A stretch of 7,143 nt of DNA from Bacteroidota bacterium (GTDB lineage: Bacteria; Bacteroidota; Bacteroidia; Chitinophagales; Chitinophagaceae): NCBI GenBank assembly GCA_947462495.1, contig CANHOY010000083.1, positions 1 to 7,143 of the forward strand, written 5' to 3'. A program made the translations under genes and the position numbers. The notes beneath the pieces are model-generated. The model saw nothing but the letters and a program-made list of their open reading frames with translations, was not told the DNA's origin and did no database searches. Every line of letters begins with the position of its first letter. The stretch's first letter is position 1. This document shows, one piece after another, positions 1 to 6,241 of this stretch.

Positions 1-1
1 G

Positions 2-1060
2 ACTTACCCCATTACACCCGCTACTGATATTTTACATGAATTAAGCAAGTATAAAAACTTTGGTGTAAAAACTTTTCAAGCAGAGGATGAAATTGCTGGT
101 ATTAGTGCTGCTATTGGCGCAAGCTACGGTGGCGCCATTGGTATGACTTCCACTTCAGGACCTGGTATGGCTTTAAAAACGGAAGCCATGGGCCTTGCCA
201 TGATGTTAGAAATTCCTTTGGTGATTATTAATATTCAAAGAGGTGGCCCTTCTACAGGCTTACCTACCAAAACAGAGCAAAGCGATTTAATGCAAGCTTA
301 CTATGGACGTAACGGAGAAGCACCTATTCCTATTATCGCAGCTTCTACCCCTAGTGATTGTTTTTACATGGCATTTGAAGCAATTCGTATAGCCATTCAA
401 CACATGACTCCAGTTATTTTATTAAGTGATGGATATATTGCCAATGGTGCTGAACCTTGGAAATTCCCAACGGCAGCTAGTTTGCCAACGATTGAAGTGA
501 AATTTAAAAAAGGATTAGACGAAGGCGAAGAAAAATTCCTTCCTTACAAACGAAATGAAAAAGGCGCAAGACCATGGGCTATTCCTGGTACCCCTGGTTT
601 AGAACATAGAATTGGTGGATTAGAAAAACAAGCGGAAACAGGTAACGTAAGCTATGATTCCGAGAACCACGAATTCATGGTGAAGTCGAGAGAAGCTAAA
701 GTTGAAAAAATTGCAGATTACATTCCTTTACAAACCATTGATTCAGGTGCGGAGAAAGGAAAAGTATTGATATTAGGATGGGGTTCCACTTATGGAACCA
801 TTAAGAGTGCCGCATTAGAATTACAAAGTCAAGGCAAACAAGTAAGCCATGCACATATAAAGTATATGCGTCCTTTCCCTAAAAACTTAGGCGATATCTT
901 AAAGAATTTTGAAACCGTGGTCATCCCAGAAATTAACAACGGACAATTAATTAAAATTATTCGTGATAAATATTTTGTGGATGCGAAAGGATACAATAAA
1001 ATCATGGGCGTTCCAATTACTAAACAAGAATTAGTCACTGCAGTAGAACAGTATTTATAA
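2..1060 (+). CDS. korA: 2-oxoglutarate:ferredoxin oxidoreductase, alpha subunit (C-terminal part, 5' end cut off)
   Basis: The C-terminal 352 residues of the alpha subunit of a 2-oxoacid:ferredoxin oxidoreductase, most likely the 2-oxoglutarate enzyme (KorA). With the beta subunit it converts 2-oxoglutarate, CoA and oxidised ferredoxin to succinyl-CoA, CO2 and reduced ferredoxin in the cytoplasm. The frame is open from base 2, so the ATG at 143 is an internal Met and not the start. Visible are YPITPATDIL (fragment residues 2-11) and AEDEIAGISAAIGASYGGA (27-45) of the pyrimidine-type domain, TSTSGPG (49-55), GLPTKTEQSDL (about 86-96) and LSDGYIANGAEPW (about 141-153), all typical of the KorA branch. 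A C-terminal Rossmann-like domain begins near GKVLILGWGST (about 253). Full-length Bacteroidota proteins are about 600 residues with an N-terminal gamma-type domain, which would lie left of the window. No beta subunit follows: the gene ends at a terminator 22 bases downstream. The family is certain; the substrate is inferred from motif resemblance. Confidence 0.93.
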   Translation, partial: TYPITPATDILHELSKYKNFGVKTFQAEDEIAGISAAIGASYGGAIGMTSTSGPGMALKTEAMGLAMMLEIPLVIINIQRGGPSTGLPTKTEQSDLMQAYYGRNGEAPIPIIAASTPSDCFYMAFEAIRIAIQHMTPVILLSDGYIANGAEPWKFPTAASLPTIEVKFKKGLDEGEEKFLPYKRNEKGARPWAIPGTPGLEHRIGGLEKQAETGNVSYDSENHEFMVKSREAKVEKIADYIPLQTIDSGAEKGKVLILGWGSTYGTIKSAALELQSQGKQVSHAHIKYMRPFPKNLGDILKNFETVVIPEINNGQLIKIIRDKYFVDAKGYNKIMGVPITKQELVTAVEQYL

Positions 1061-1081
1061 AAATTGCAGAAAAGATTTTAT

Positions 1082-1115
1082 AAAAGCGTCCCGAATTATT
1101 GGGACGCTTTTTTTT
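1082..1115. terminator. Bidirectional intrinsic terminator shared by korA and nth
   Basis: An 11-bp perfect stem (AAAAGCGTCCC at 1082-1092 with GGGACGCTTTT at 1101-1111) closes an 8-base loop. Eight T follow on the + strand (1108-1115), making a strong terminator for korA. Read from the other strand, the stem is followed by TTTTATAAAATCTTTT, a weaker but usable U-rich tail for nth. The two genes converge here. The nth stop codon (1096-1098) sits in the hairpin loop, so one stem arm is also nth coding sequence. Confidence 0.93.
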
Positions 1116-1743
1116 GCCCTTCTTTACAAAATGAAAGTAAACCGCATGCATTGCATTTAGGACTTCTTGCTAAACAAGTATAACGGCCATGAAGTATCAG
1201 CCAATGATGTGCTGTGTGCACTAAGGCCTTAGGAATATGTTTAATTAATTCTTTTTCCACTGCCAAAGGAGTGGTTGCCGTTAAAGGCACCAAGCCCAAT
1301 CTCCTACTCACTCTATATACATGCGTATCCACCGCCATATTCGGTTGCTTGTCCACTACACTAGTAATCACATTGGCTGTTTTACGCCCCACCCCAGGCA
1401 AGGTAATTAAGGACTCTACCGTTAACGGAACTTCCCCATTAAAATTTTGCAACAGCAATTGGCTCATCCCAATTAAATGCTTTGTTTTATTATTAGGATA
1501 AGAGATGCTTTTTATTAGCCCAAACAAATCATCAAAATTTGCAAGCGCCATTTTTTGAGGCGTTGGATATTTTTTAAAAATGTTGGGCGTGGTAAGATTC
1601 ACCCGTTTATCCGTACACTGAGCAGATAAAATAACGGCTACCAATAATTCAAAAGGATTGTTGTAAAGTAATTCGGTTTCTGCAATAGGCACAAGCTGTT
1701 GGAAATAGGCAAGCACAGATTGATAACGTTGGCTCTTTGTCAT
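1096..1743 (-). CDS. nth: Endonuclease III (DNA glycosylase/AP lyase)
   Basis: Base-excision repair enzyme that removes oxidised pyrimidines from DNA and cuts the resulting abasic site by beta-elimination. It has 215 residues, close to the usual size of about 210. The helix-hairpin-helix LPGVGRKTANV lies at 115-125 and carries the catalytic Lys121; the catalytic Asp139 is in VDTHVYRVSRRLGL. The C-terminal [4Fe-4S] ligands are complete, with Cys190, Cys197, Cys200 and Cys206 spaced C-x6-C-x2-C-x5-C. An N-terminal segment with ILSAQCTDKRVN (38-49) is also typical of Nth. The ATG start overlaps the stop of divIC by 4 bases (ATGA), which suggests translational coupling and cotranscription. The last five codons (KKASQ) are written by the arm of the terminator hairpin. 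MutY is excluded as an alternative because the protein is short and lacks MutY's C-terminal domain. Confidence 0.97.
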   Translation of the reverse strand: MTKSQRYQSVLAYFQQLVPIAETELLYNNPFELLVAVILSAQCTDKRVNLTTPNIFKKYPTPQKMALANFDDLFGLIKSISYPNNKTKHLIGMSQLLLQNFNGEVPLTVESLITLPGVGRKTANVITSVVDKQPNMAVDTHVYRVSRRLGLVPLTATTPLAVEKELIKHIPKALVHTAHHWLILHGRYTCLARSPKCNACGLLSFCKEGQKKASQ

Positions 1744-2057
1744 TTTTTATCAGCGCTAGTATTGCTGTCTTCAAACAAATACACTTCCTCGCCATCCCGT
1801 TTCAATAAATAACGCTCTCTAGCAAATTTTTCTATGGCAGCAGGATTATTTTGTAAATTCTCCAACTGCTTTTTTGTTTTAGAAATTTCATCTTGATAAT
1901 ATTTTTTTGCAGCTTCCAATTTATTTAATTCCAACGCTCTTTCTTTTTGTTGGAAAAAATCACGCTGATCAAAAAACACCATCCAAATTGCAAAACCCAT
2001 GGCAACTATGAAATAGCGATTGGAAATAATAGGGAGTATTTTTTTAAAATTGGCCAT
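1740..2057 (-). CDS. FtsB/DivIC-family septum formation protein
   Basis: Small single-pass inner-membrane division protein of the FtsB/DivIC family. In better-studied bacteria these proteins form a complex with FtsL and FtsQ/DivIB that activates septal peptidoglycan synthesis. From the chosen ATG it has 105 residues: a short basic cytoplasmic N-terminus, one membrane helix at about 15-29 (YFIVAMGFAIWMVFF), a charged heptad-like coiled coil at about 36-70, and the family's ending FARERYLLKRDGEEVYLFE (78-96). The frame runs nine codons further upstream to a TTG at 2084, but that start lies only 9 bases after the eno terminator's T-run, and the ATG gives the usual short N-terminus, so I prefer the ATG. 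The stop overlaps the nth start by 4 bases. The neighbour eno fits, since eno-ftsB adjacency is also known in gammaproteobacteria such as Pseudomonas. No clear promoter is visible between the eno terminator and this gene. Confidence 0.88.
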   Translation of the reverse strand: MANFKKILPIISNRYFIVAMGFAIWMVFFDQRDFFQQKERALELNKLEAAKKYYQDEISKTKKQLENLQNNPAAIEKFARERYLLKRDGEEVYLFEDSNTSADKK

Positions 2058-2092
2058 AAGATAGATGGAAGTAAAATTAGGCAAATTCTTCC

Positions 2093-2122
2093 AAAAAAAG
2101 AGGAGCCCCTTGGAGCTCCTCT
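2093..2122 (-). terminator. Intrinsic terminator downstream of eno
   Basis: Read on the - strand, AGAGGAGC (2122-2115) pairs perfectly with GCTCCTCT (2106-2099). A further G-T and a C-G pair can form inside, leaving a 4-base loop, and seven T follow (2099-2093). It begins 25 bases after the eno stop codon. Anything transcribed from eno into divIC-nth has to read through it. Confidence 0.92.
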
Positions 2123-2146
2123 ACCTATTTTCTATTGAATAGTAAA

Positions 2147-3442
2147 TTATTTATTACCAAATTTCAATTTCCCTTTAGTGGGGAATACGCCCGTCTCACC
2201 TAATTGCTCTTCGATACGAATTAATTGATTGTACTTCGCCATACGATCGGTACGTGAAGCTGAACCAGTTTTAATTTGTCCGCAATTCAATGCTACTGCT
2301 AAATCTGCAATAGTGGTATCTTCTGTCTCACCACTTCTGTGCGACATAATAGTATTGTACCCGTTGTGTTGCGCCAAAGTAACCGCGTTAATAGTTTCAG
2401 TTAAAGTACCAATTTGATTTACTTTAACTAATAATCCATTGGCAATTTTTTTATCGATACCGGTTTGGATTCTGGTTACATTGGTTACAAATAAATCGTC
2501 CCCTACCAATTGACAACGGTCTCCCACTGTTTCTGTTAGGTTTTTCCAACCCGCCCAATCGTCTTCAGCCATACCATCTTCAATAGATACTATTGGATAT
2601 TGTTTCACCCATTTTTCCCAATACTTCACTAATTGATCGCTGCTCATTTCTTTGCCAGAACTTTTATGGAAAACATACTTTTTCTTTTTAGCATCCCACA
2701 ACTCACTATTGGCCGCATCCATCGCGATGGCAATTTGAGAACCTGTTTTAAACCCAGCTGCATGGATGGATTCCAATACCGTTTCAATAGCCTCCTCATT
2801 GCTTTGAATGTTGGGTGCAAAACCACCTTCATCCCCTACATTGGTGCTAAATCCTCTTTTCTTTAATACCCCTTTTAAGCAATGGAATATTTCAACACCC
2901 CAACGCAAACCTTCGCTAAAACTAGGAGCGCCTACTGGCATAACCATAAATTCTTGAAAGTCAATTTTATTATCGGCATGAGCACCGCCATTTAAAATGT
3001 TCATCATTGGCATGGGCAATGTTCTTGCATTGGTTCCGCCAATATATCTATACAAAGGTAGGTTAGCTTCTTCTGCAGCTGCTTTAGCCACCGCCATACT
3101 CACTGCTAAAATAGCATTGGCTCCTAATTTGCTTTTGTTGGCAGTACCATCTAAATCAATCATCATTTGATCTATCTCTGCTTGAGCCGTAATATCAAAA
3201 CCAGTGATGGTCTTTGCAATTAAATCATTTACATTTTTTACTGCTTTTAAGACCCCTTTACCAACATATTTTTTCTTATCGTTGTCTCTTAATTCAACTG
3301 CTTCATGTATGCCTGTACTTGCTCCACTAGGAACAGCTGCACGGCCCAAAGCGCCTTCATCTGTTAATACATCTACTTCAACGGTAGGATTTCCACGGCT
3401 ATCTAAAATTTGTCTAGCACGTACTTCAATAATGTAACTCAT
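2147..3442 (-). CDS. eno: Enolase (phosphopyruvate hydratase)
   Basis: Interconverts 2-phosphoglycerate and phosphoenolpyruvate in glycolysis and gluconeogenesis; a cytoplasmic, Mg-dependent enzyme. It has 431 residues, the normal bacterial length. Key elements are intact: the mobile loop PSGASTG (38-44, with Ser42), His155 in NGGAH, the catalytic acid/base Glu205 in GDEGGFAP, metal ligands Asp242 (AMDAANSE), Glu288 (SIEDGMAEDDW) and Asp315 (VGDDLFVTN), catalytic Lys340 (KVNQIGT), the loop SHRSGETEDTTIADLAV (367-383) and Lys391 (IKTGSASRTDR). The ATG start is preceded by an A-rich leader without a Shine-Dalgarno sequence, as is usual for efficiently translated Bacteroidota genes. It has its own terminator and a possible promoter, so it may be a single-gene unit with some read-through into divIC-nth. 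Confidence 0.99.
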   Translation of the reverse strand: MSYIIEVRARQILDSRGNPTVEVDVLTDEGALGRAAVPSGASTGIHEAVELRDNDKKKYVGKGVLKAVKNVNDLIAKTITGFDITAQAEIDQMMIDLDGTANKSKLGANAILAVSMAVAKAAAEEANLPLYRYIGGTNARTLPMPMMNILNGGAHADNKIDFQEFMVMPVGAPSFSEGLRWGVEIFHCLKGVLKKRGFSTNVGDEGGFAPNIQSNEEAIETVLESIHAAGFKTGSQIAIAMDAANSELWDAKKKKYVFHKSSGKEMSSDQLVKYWEKWVKQYPIVSIEDGMAEDDWAGWKNLTETVGDRCQLVGDDLFVTNVTRIQTGIDKKIANGLLVKVNQIGTLTETINAVTLAQHNGYNTIMSHRSGETEDTTIADLAVALNCGQIKTGSASRTDRMAKYNQLIRIEEQLGETGVFPTKGKLKFGNK

Positions 3443-3460
3443 TTGTTTATTGTTTAAGGT

Positions 3461-3492
3461 CTAAAATATCTGTTATCAAAAGGAGACCGCAA
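3461..3492 (-). promoter_or_regulatory. Possible Bacteroidota-type promoter for eno
   Basis: On the - strand a TTG (3492-3490) is followed after 21 bases by TATTTTAG (3468-3461), one base away from the Bacteroidota -7 consensus TAnnTTTG. A start site a few bases further on would give a leader of only about a dozen bases before the eno ATG. The match is by eye in AT-rich DNA and could be chance. Confidence 0.3.
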
Positions 3493-3507
3493 TTTACACC
3501 CTTTTTT

Positions 3508-4212
3508 TTAATGGGTAAGCAATTTGAATATTTCTTCTAAATTGGTATTGTGTTTTTCCAATAATTCGCCAATAGGCTCATCTGCAACCAGTTTCCCTTG
3601 ATGCAATACTAACACTCGATCACAAATGGCCGTCACTTCTTGCAATATATGGGTAGAAAATAAAATAAGTGCGTCATTGCTTAAAGATTGAATCAAGGCC
3701 CTAATTTCAATCAATTGATTGGGGTCCAAACCCGAAGTAGGCTCATCTAATAAAACTAATTTCGGTTGATGAATTATGGCTGCTGCAATGCCAAGTCTTT
3801 GTTTGTATCCCTTAGATAAAGTTCCAATTTTTTTATGTTGCATTAAGCCTAACCCTGTCTGTTCTATTAATTCTGAAATTCTTTGACTTACATTTTCAAT
3901 ACGATGAATGCTACTTAAAAATTGTAAATATTCTTTTACATACAACTGCTCATACAAGGCGTTGGACTCTGGCAAGTAGCCTATTATTTTTTTAGCTTCT
4001 ATAGAATTTTGATGAATGGGGATGCCATTTAATTCTATTGACCCACTATCTGGGCTTATATAACCAGCAATCATTTTTAGCGTGGTACTTTTCCCTGCAC
4101 CATTAGGTCCTAAAAATCCAACTACTTGTCCTTGTTTTAAATGAAAGGATACATGGTCTACGGCAACTTGATCACCATAACTTTTTGACAACTGGTTTAG
4201 AACTAATGACAT
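3508..4212 (-). CDS. ABC transporter ATP-binding protein (ABC-2 type, GldA-like)
   Basis: Cytoplasmic ATPase of an ABC transporter, 234 residues, one nucleotide-binding domain. All core motifs are intact: Walker A GPNGAGKST (35-43), signature LSKGYKQR (132-139), Walker B with catalytic Glu LVLLDEP (152-158), D-loop SGLDP (160-164) and switch His188 (STHIL). The segment IGYLPESNALYEQLYVKEYL (77-96) resembles GldA, the ATPase linked to gliding motility in Bacteroidota. GldA proteins are about 300 residues, however, with an extra region between the core and the closing LEEIF-type motif. Here the core runs almost directly into NLEEIFKLLT (224-233), so it is either a short relative or a general ABC-2 exporter ATPase. 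No permease gene lies next to it: downstream is eno and upstream a small membrane protein without ABC-permease features. The gap to that upstream gene is 50 bases, so cotranscription is possible. The ATPase family is certain; the transported substrate is unknown. Confidence 0.93.
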   Translation of the reverse strand: MSLVLNQLSKSYGDQVAVDHVSFHLKQGQVVGFLGPNGAGKSTTLKMIAGYISPDSGSIELNGIPIHQNSIEAKKIIGYLPESNALYEQLYVKEYLQFLSSIHRIENVSQRISELIEQTGLGLMQHKKIGTLSKGYKQRLGIAAAIIHQPKLVLLDEPTSGLDPNQLIEIRALIQSLSNDALILFSTHILQEVTAICDRVLVLHQGKLVADEPIGELLEKHNTNLEEIFKLLTH

Positions 4213-4216
4213 AATT

Positions 4217-4224
4217 CAAAAGTA
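4217..4224 (-). promoter_or_regulatory. Possible -7 promoter box before the ABC ATPase gene
   Basis: TACTTTTG on the - strand fits the Bacteroidota -7 consensus TAnnTTTG exactly. A TTG lies 23 bases further upstream, slightly longer than the usual spacing. The box ends only 5 bases before the ATG at 4212, so transcripts would be nearly leaderless. That makes a chance match a real possibility. Confidence 0.25.
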
Positions 4225-4262
4225 CTTATATAATATCAATCTTCGAACAACAGCGGCTATAA

Positions 4263-4511
4263 TTATACTTCCTCTGAAGATTCAGGCAAATGATCATATT
4301 CACCTGCGATAGCATATTTCCCGAAAATAAAAAAACCAATACAGATAGGTGTGAAAATTAATAATATGATGGCCCATTGCAAAATTACATTCGATTTTAC
4401 AGCTTCGGCTGCGGTAGAAATTTTTTGAATGGCTTGGGACAATAAAAATAAAATAAGCAGGGGCGCCATTAGCATCCATATATATCCAGAAAGTTTTTTA
4501 ATTGTATTCAT
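4263..4511 (-). CDS. Small two-helix membrane protein encoded with the MFS transporter
   Basis: An 82-residue hypothetical membrane protein. It has a short basic N-terminus (MNTIKKLSGY), a first membrane helix at about 10-28, a polar linker at about 29-43, a second helix at about 44-66 ending in FFIFGKYAIAG, and an acidic hydrophilic tail EYDHLPESSEEV (71-82). By the positive-inside rule both termini should be cytoplasmic. It starts 35 bases after the MFS gene on the same strand, with no terminator between, so the two are very likely one operon. From memory, similar small proteins sit next to MFS transporters in other Bacteroidota and may be covered by a DUF family (possibly DUF6814; not verified). 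A role as a transporter accessory or stability subunit is inference from context only. It is a convincing gene because of its clean ATG, its ordered two-helix layout and its tight position. Confidence 0.82.
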   Translation of the reverse strand: MNTIKKLSGYIWMLMAPLLILFLLSQAIQKISTAAEAVKSNVILQWAIILLIFTPICIGFFIFGKYAIAGEYDHLPESSEEV

Positions 4512-4546
4512 AACTATTTTTTACTTGATAATAATATTAATAGGAA

Positions 4547-6151
4547 TTAATCCATTACATTTTTGTCCATCTTGTTGTTTAAATAAATAAGCCCTATGAT
4601 GAAACAAACGGCTGCAACACCAATGGGATACCACAATCCCGCCAATGAATCCCCTTTAGGGTTTTCTGCAGTTTTTGTAAATTCTACTATTAATGTGCCT
4701 AAGAAAGGTACCAATCCACCAAACACACCATTGCCAATATGATAAGGCAATGACATAGAGGTGTACCTTATTTTAGTGGGGAACATCTCTACTAAAAAAG
4801 CAGCAATAGGGCCATACACCATAGTCACATAAACAATCTGAATAAAGACCAACCAAATCATACTCCAGTAATCTGAATTGCCTAGTATTTTTTCAATAAC
4901 CACATTCGGCTTAGCCGATTTGGAGACAATCAAGCTTGGATTTAAAGAATCAATAGATACTAAGGCATTGTAGGTAGCGCCCAAAACTAAAGTATCTGTT
5001 TTAGTATATTTAAATACTGCACCATCTGTATACGCGGTATCAAAATTTTGAGTGACGAAAATTTTATTTGCGTCTTTTTCATCCGTTTTCACTTTTACAG
5101 CCGAAGCGACTGTTTTAGTTAAATCAATTTTATCTGCTCTATTTTGTACACTTGAAATAGTTAAAAATTGCTGATAGATAGGGCGATAAGTGAATACTGC
5201 TGCCAACATACCAAACAACATGATCCATTTTCTTCCTACTTTATCACTTAACCATCCAAACAAAACAAAACAAGGGGTGGCCATTAAAATAGCGACCAAC
5301 ATAATATTTCTGGACTGAATAAATTCAATTTTACAAACCGTTTCAATAAAACTTTGTGCATAAAACTGACCCGTATACCAAACCACACCCTGCCCCATGA
5401 CTGCACCAAACAAAGCCAACAAAACCATTTTAAAATTTCGTTTTTGTCCAAAACTTTCTTTCAATGGATTGGTAGAAGTTTTTCCTTCTGATTTTAATTT
5501 GGTAAACATTGGCGATTCACTCATTCTCATTCGAATCAATATAGAAACACCTACCAGTAAAATAGAAATCCAAAAAGGATATCTCCAACCACCCCATTCT
5601 GCACTAAATTTTTCTACCCCCTGATTGGATCTAATTAAAATAATAATGCCTAAAGCTAAAAACAAACCAAGGGTAGCAGTAGTTTGAATCCAGCTGGTCC
5701 AAAACCCTCTTTGCCCTGCAGGCGCATGTTCGGCTACATAAGTAGCCGCTCCGCCATATTCTCCTCCCAATGCTAAACCTTGTAATAAACGTAGAATTAA
5801 AACCAATATAGGTGCAGCCCATCCAATGGTGGCATACCCTGGTACCAAACCAATAGCAAATGTAGAACCTCCCATTAAGATTAATGTCAGTAAAAAGGTG
5901 TGTTTCCGTCCAATTAAATCTCCTAGTCGACCAAATACCAATGCACCAAAAGGACGTACAATAAACCCTGCAGCAAAAATGGCTAAAGTGCTTAGCAAAG
6001 CAGCTGTGCCTGCATTTGCTGGGAAAAATTGTTTTGAAATAATGGTCGCCAACATCCCGAAAATGTAAAAATCATACCACTCAATTAAGGTGCCTACCGA
6101 AGAAGCGCCTATCACAAAAGCGATATTATTTTGTTTTTTTTCTTGACTCAT
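4547..6151 (-). CDS. MFS transporter, metabolite:H+ symporter (MHS/ProP-KgtP-like) family with enlarged TM9-TM10 loop
   Basis: Inner-membrane secondary transporter of 534 residues from the chosen ATG. The MHS signature GTLIEWYDFYIFG (20-32) is in the first helix region. RPFGALVFGRLGDLIGRKHTF (66-86) contains MFS motif A between helices 2 and 3, and GGEYGGAATYVAEHAP (129-144) follows helix 4. A second motif-A copy, GWLSDKVGRKW (299-309), lies between helices 8 and 9. Family members such as ProP, KgtP and ShiA carry compatible solutes or organic acids with protons and are mostly 430-500 residues. This one has roughly 100 extra hydrophilic residues (about 325-428) between helices 9 and 10, predicted outside the cytoplasm. 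The longest frame begins at a TTG at 6181; I prefer the ATG at 6151 because MSQEKKQNN leads quickly into helix 1. The gene is divergent from acs and followed by a small membrane protein. The substrate cannot be read from the sequence; a carboxylate is plausible from the acs neighbour. Confidence 0.93.
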   Translation of the reverse strand: MSQEKKQNNIAFVIGASSVGTLIEWYDFYIFGMLATIISKQFFPANAGTAALLSTLAIFAAGFIVRPFGALVFGRLGDLIGRKHTFLLTLILMGGSTFAIGLVPGYATIGWAAPILVLILRLLQGLALGGEYGGAATYVAEHAPAGQRGFWTSWIQTTATLGLFLALGIIILIRSNQGVEKFSAEWGGWRYPFWISILLVGVSILIRMRMSESPMFTKLKSEGKTSTNPLKESFGQKRNFKMVLLALFGAVMGQGVVWYTGQFYAQSFIETVCKIEFIQSRNIMLVAILMATPCFVLFGWLSDKVGRKWIMLFGMLAAVFTYRPIYQQFLTISSVQNRADKIDLTKTVASAVKVKTDEKDANKIFVTQNFDTAYTDGAVFKYTKTDTLVLGATYNALVSIDSLNPSLIVSKSAKPNVVIEKILGNSDYWSMIWLVFIQIVYVTMVYGPIAAFLVEMFPTKIRYTSMSLPYHIGNGVFGGLVPFLGTLIVEFTKTAENPKGDSLAGLWYPIGVAAVCFIIGLIYLNNKMDKNVMD

Positions 6152-6182
6152 TTTATAATTTGTTTGCAAGTGAGTATTCAAG

Positions 6183-6194
6183 TTAAATATTTAA
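6183..6194. repeat. 12-bp perfect palindrome in the divergent MFS/acs control region
   Basis: TTAAATATTTAA is identical to its reverse complement. It sits about midway between the two divergent start codons, covers the -33 position of the candidate acs promoter and lies just downstream of the candidate MFS promoter. That is a sensible place for an operator, but palindromes made only of A and T arise easily in AT-rich DNA. Confidence 0.4.
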
Positions 6195-6213
6195 ACTGAA
6201 AAATGTAAATTTG
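6183..6213 (+). promoter_or_regulatory. Probable Bacteroidota-type promoter for acs
   Basis: TAAATTTG (6206-6213) is an exact match to the Bacteroidota -7 consensus TAnnTTTG. A TTA (6183-6185), one base off the -33 TTG, lies 20 bases upstream. Initiation a few bases after 6213 would give a leader of about 25 bases to the ATG at 6242, and no other good match lies in this gap. Confidence 0.45.
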
Positions 6214-6232
6214 GTAATCATTATTTATTCAA
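6200..6232 (-). promoter_or_regulatory. Possible promoter for the MFS/small-protein operon
   Basis: On the - strand a TTG (6232-6230) is followed after 22 bases by TACATTTT (6207-6200), which differs from TAnnTTTG only in the last base. It would give a leader of about 45 bases before the ATG at 6151. It overlaps the candidate acs promoter, so transcription from the two could interfere. Weak by-eye evidence. Confidence 0.27.
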
Positions 6233-6241
6233 CCAATGGTT

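Noticed and set aside
143..1060. ATG at 143 as the start of a complete 305-residue protein
   Set aside because: The frame is open to the left edge and the residues before this Met (YPITPATDIL, AEDEIAGISAAIG) are conserved KorA sequence, so the gene is cut by the window edge.
1214..1501. Open frame on the + strand opposite nth, and similar antisense frames opposite eno, the MFS gene and acs
   Set aside because: They are shadows of well-supported genes on the other strand; their predicted proteins have low-complexity or unlikely composition and no recognisable family.
2058..2084. Longer divIC start at the TTG at 2084
   Set aside because: It is a rare start codon placed 9 bases after the eno terminator's T-run; the ATG at 2057 gives the usual short N-terminus before the membrane helix.
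3458..3488. Inverted repeat GGTCT/AGACC between the ABC ATPase gene and eno
   Set aside because: Only 5 bp with a 21-base loop and no T-run after it; too weak for a terminator or operator call.
6152..6181. Longer MFS start at the TTG at 6181
   Set aside because: The ten extra residues are not hydrophobic or family-like, and the ATG at 6151 begins a normal short cytoplasmic tail before helix 1.
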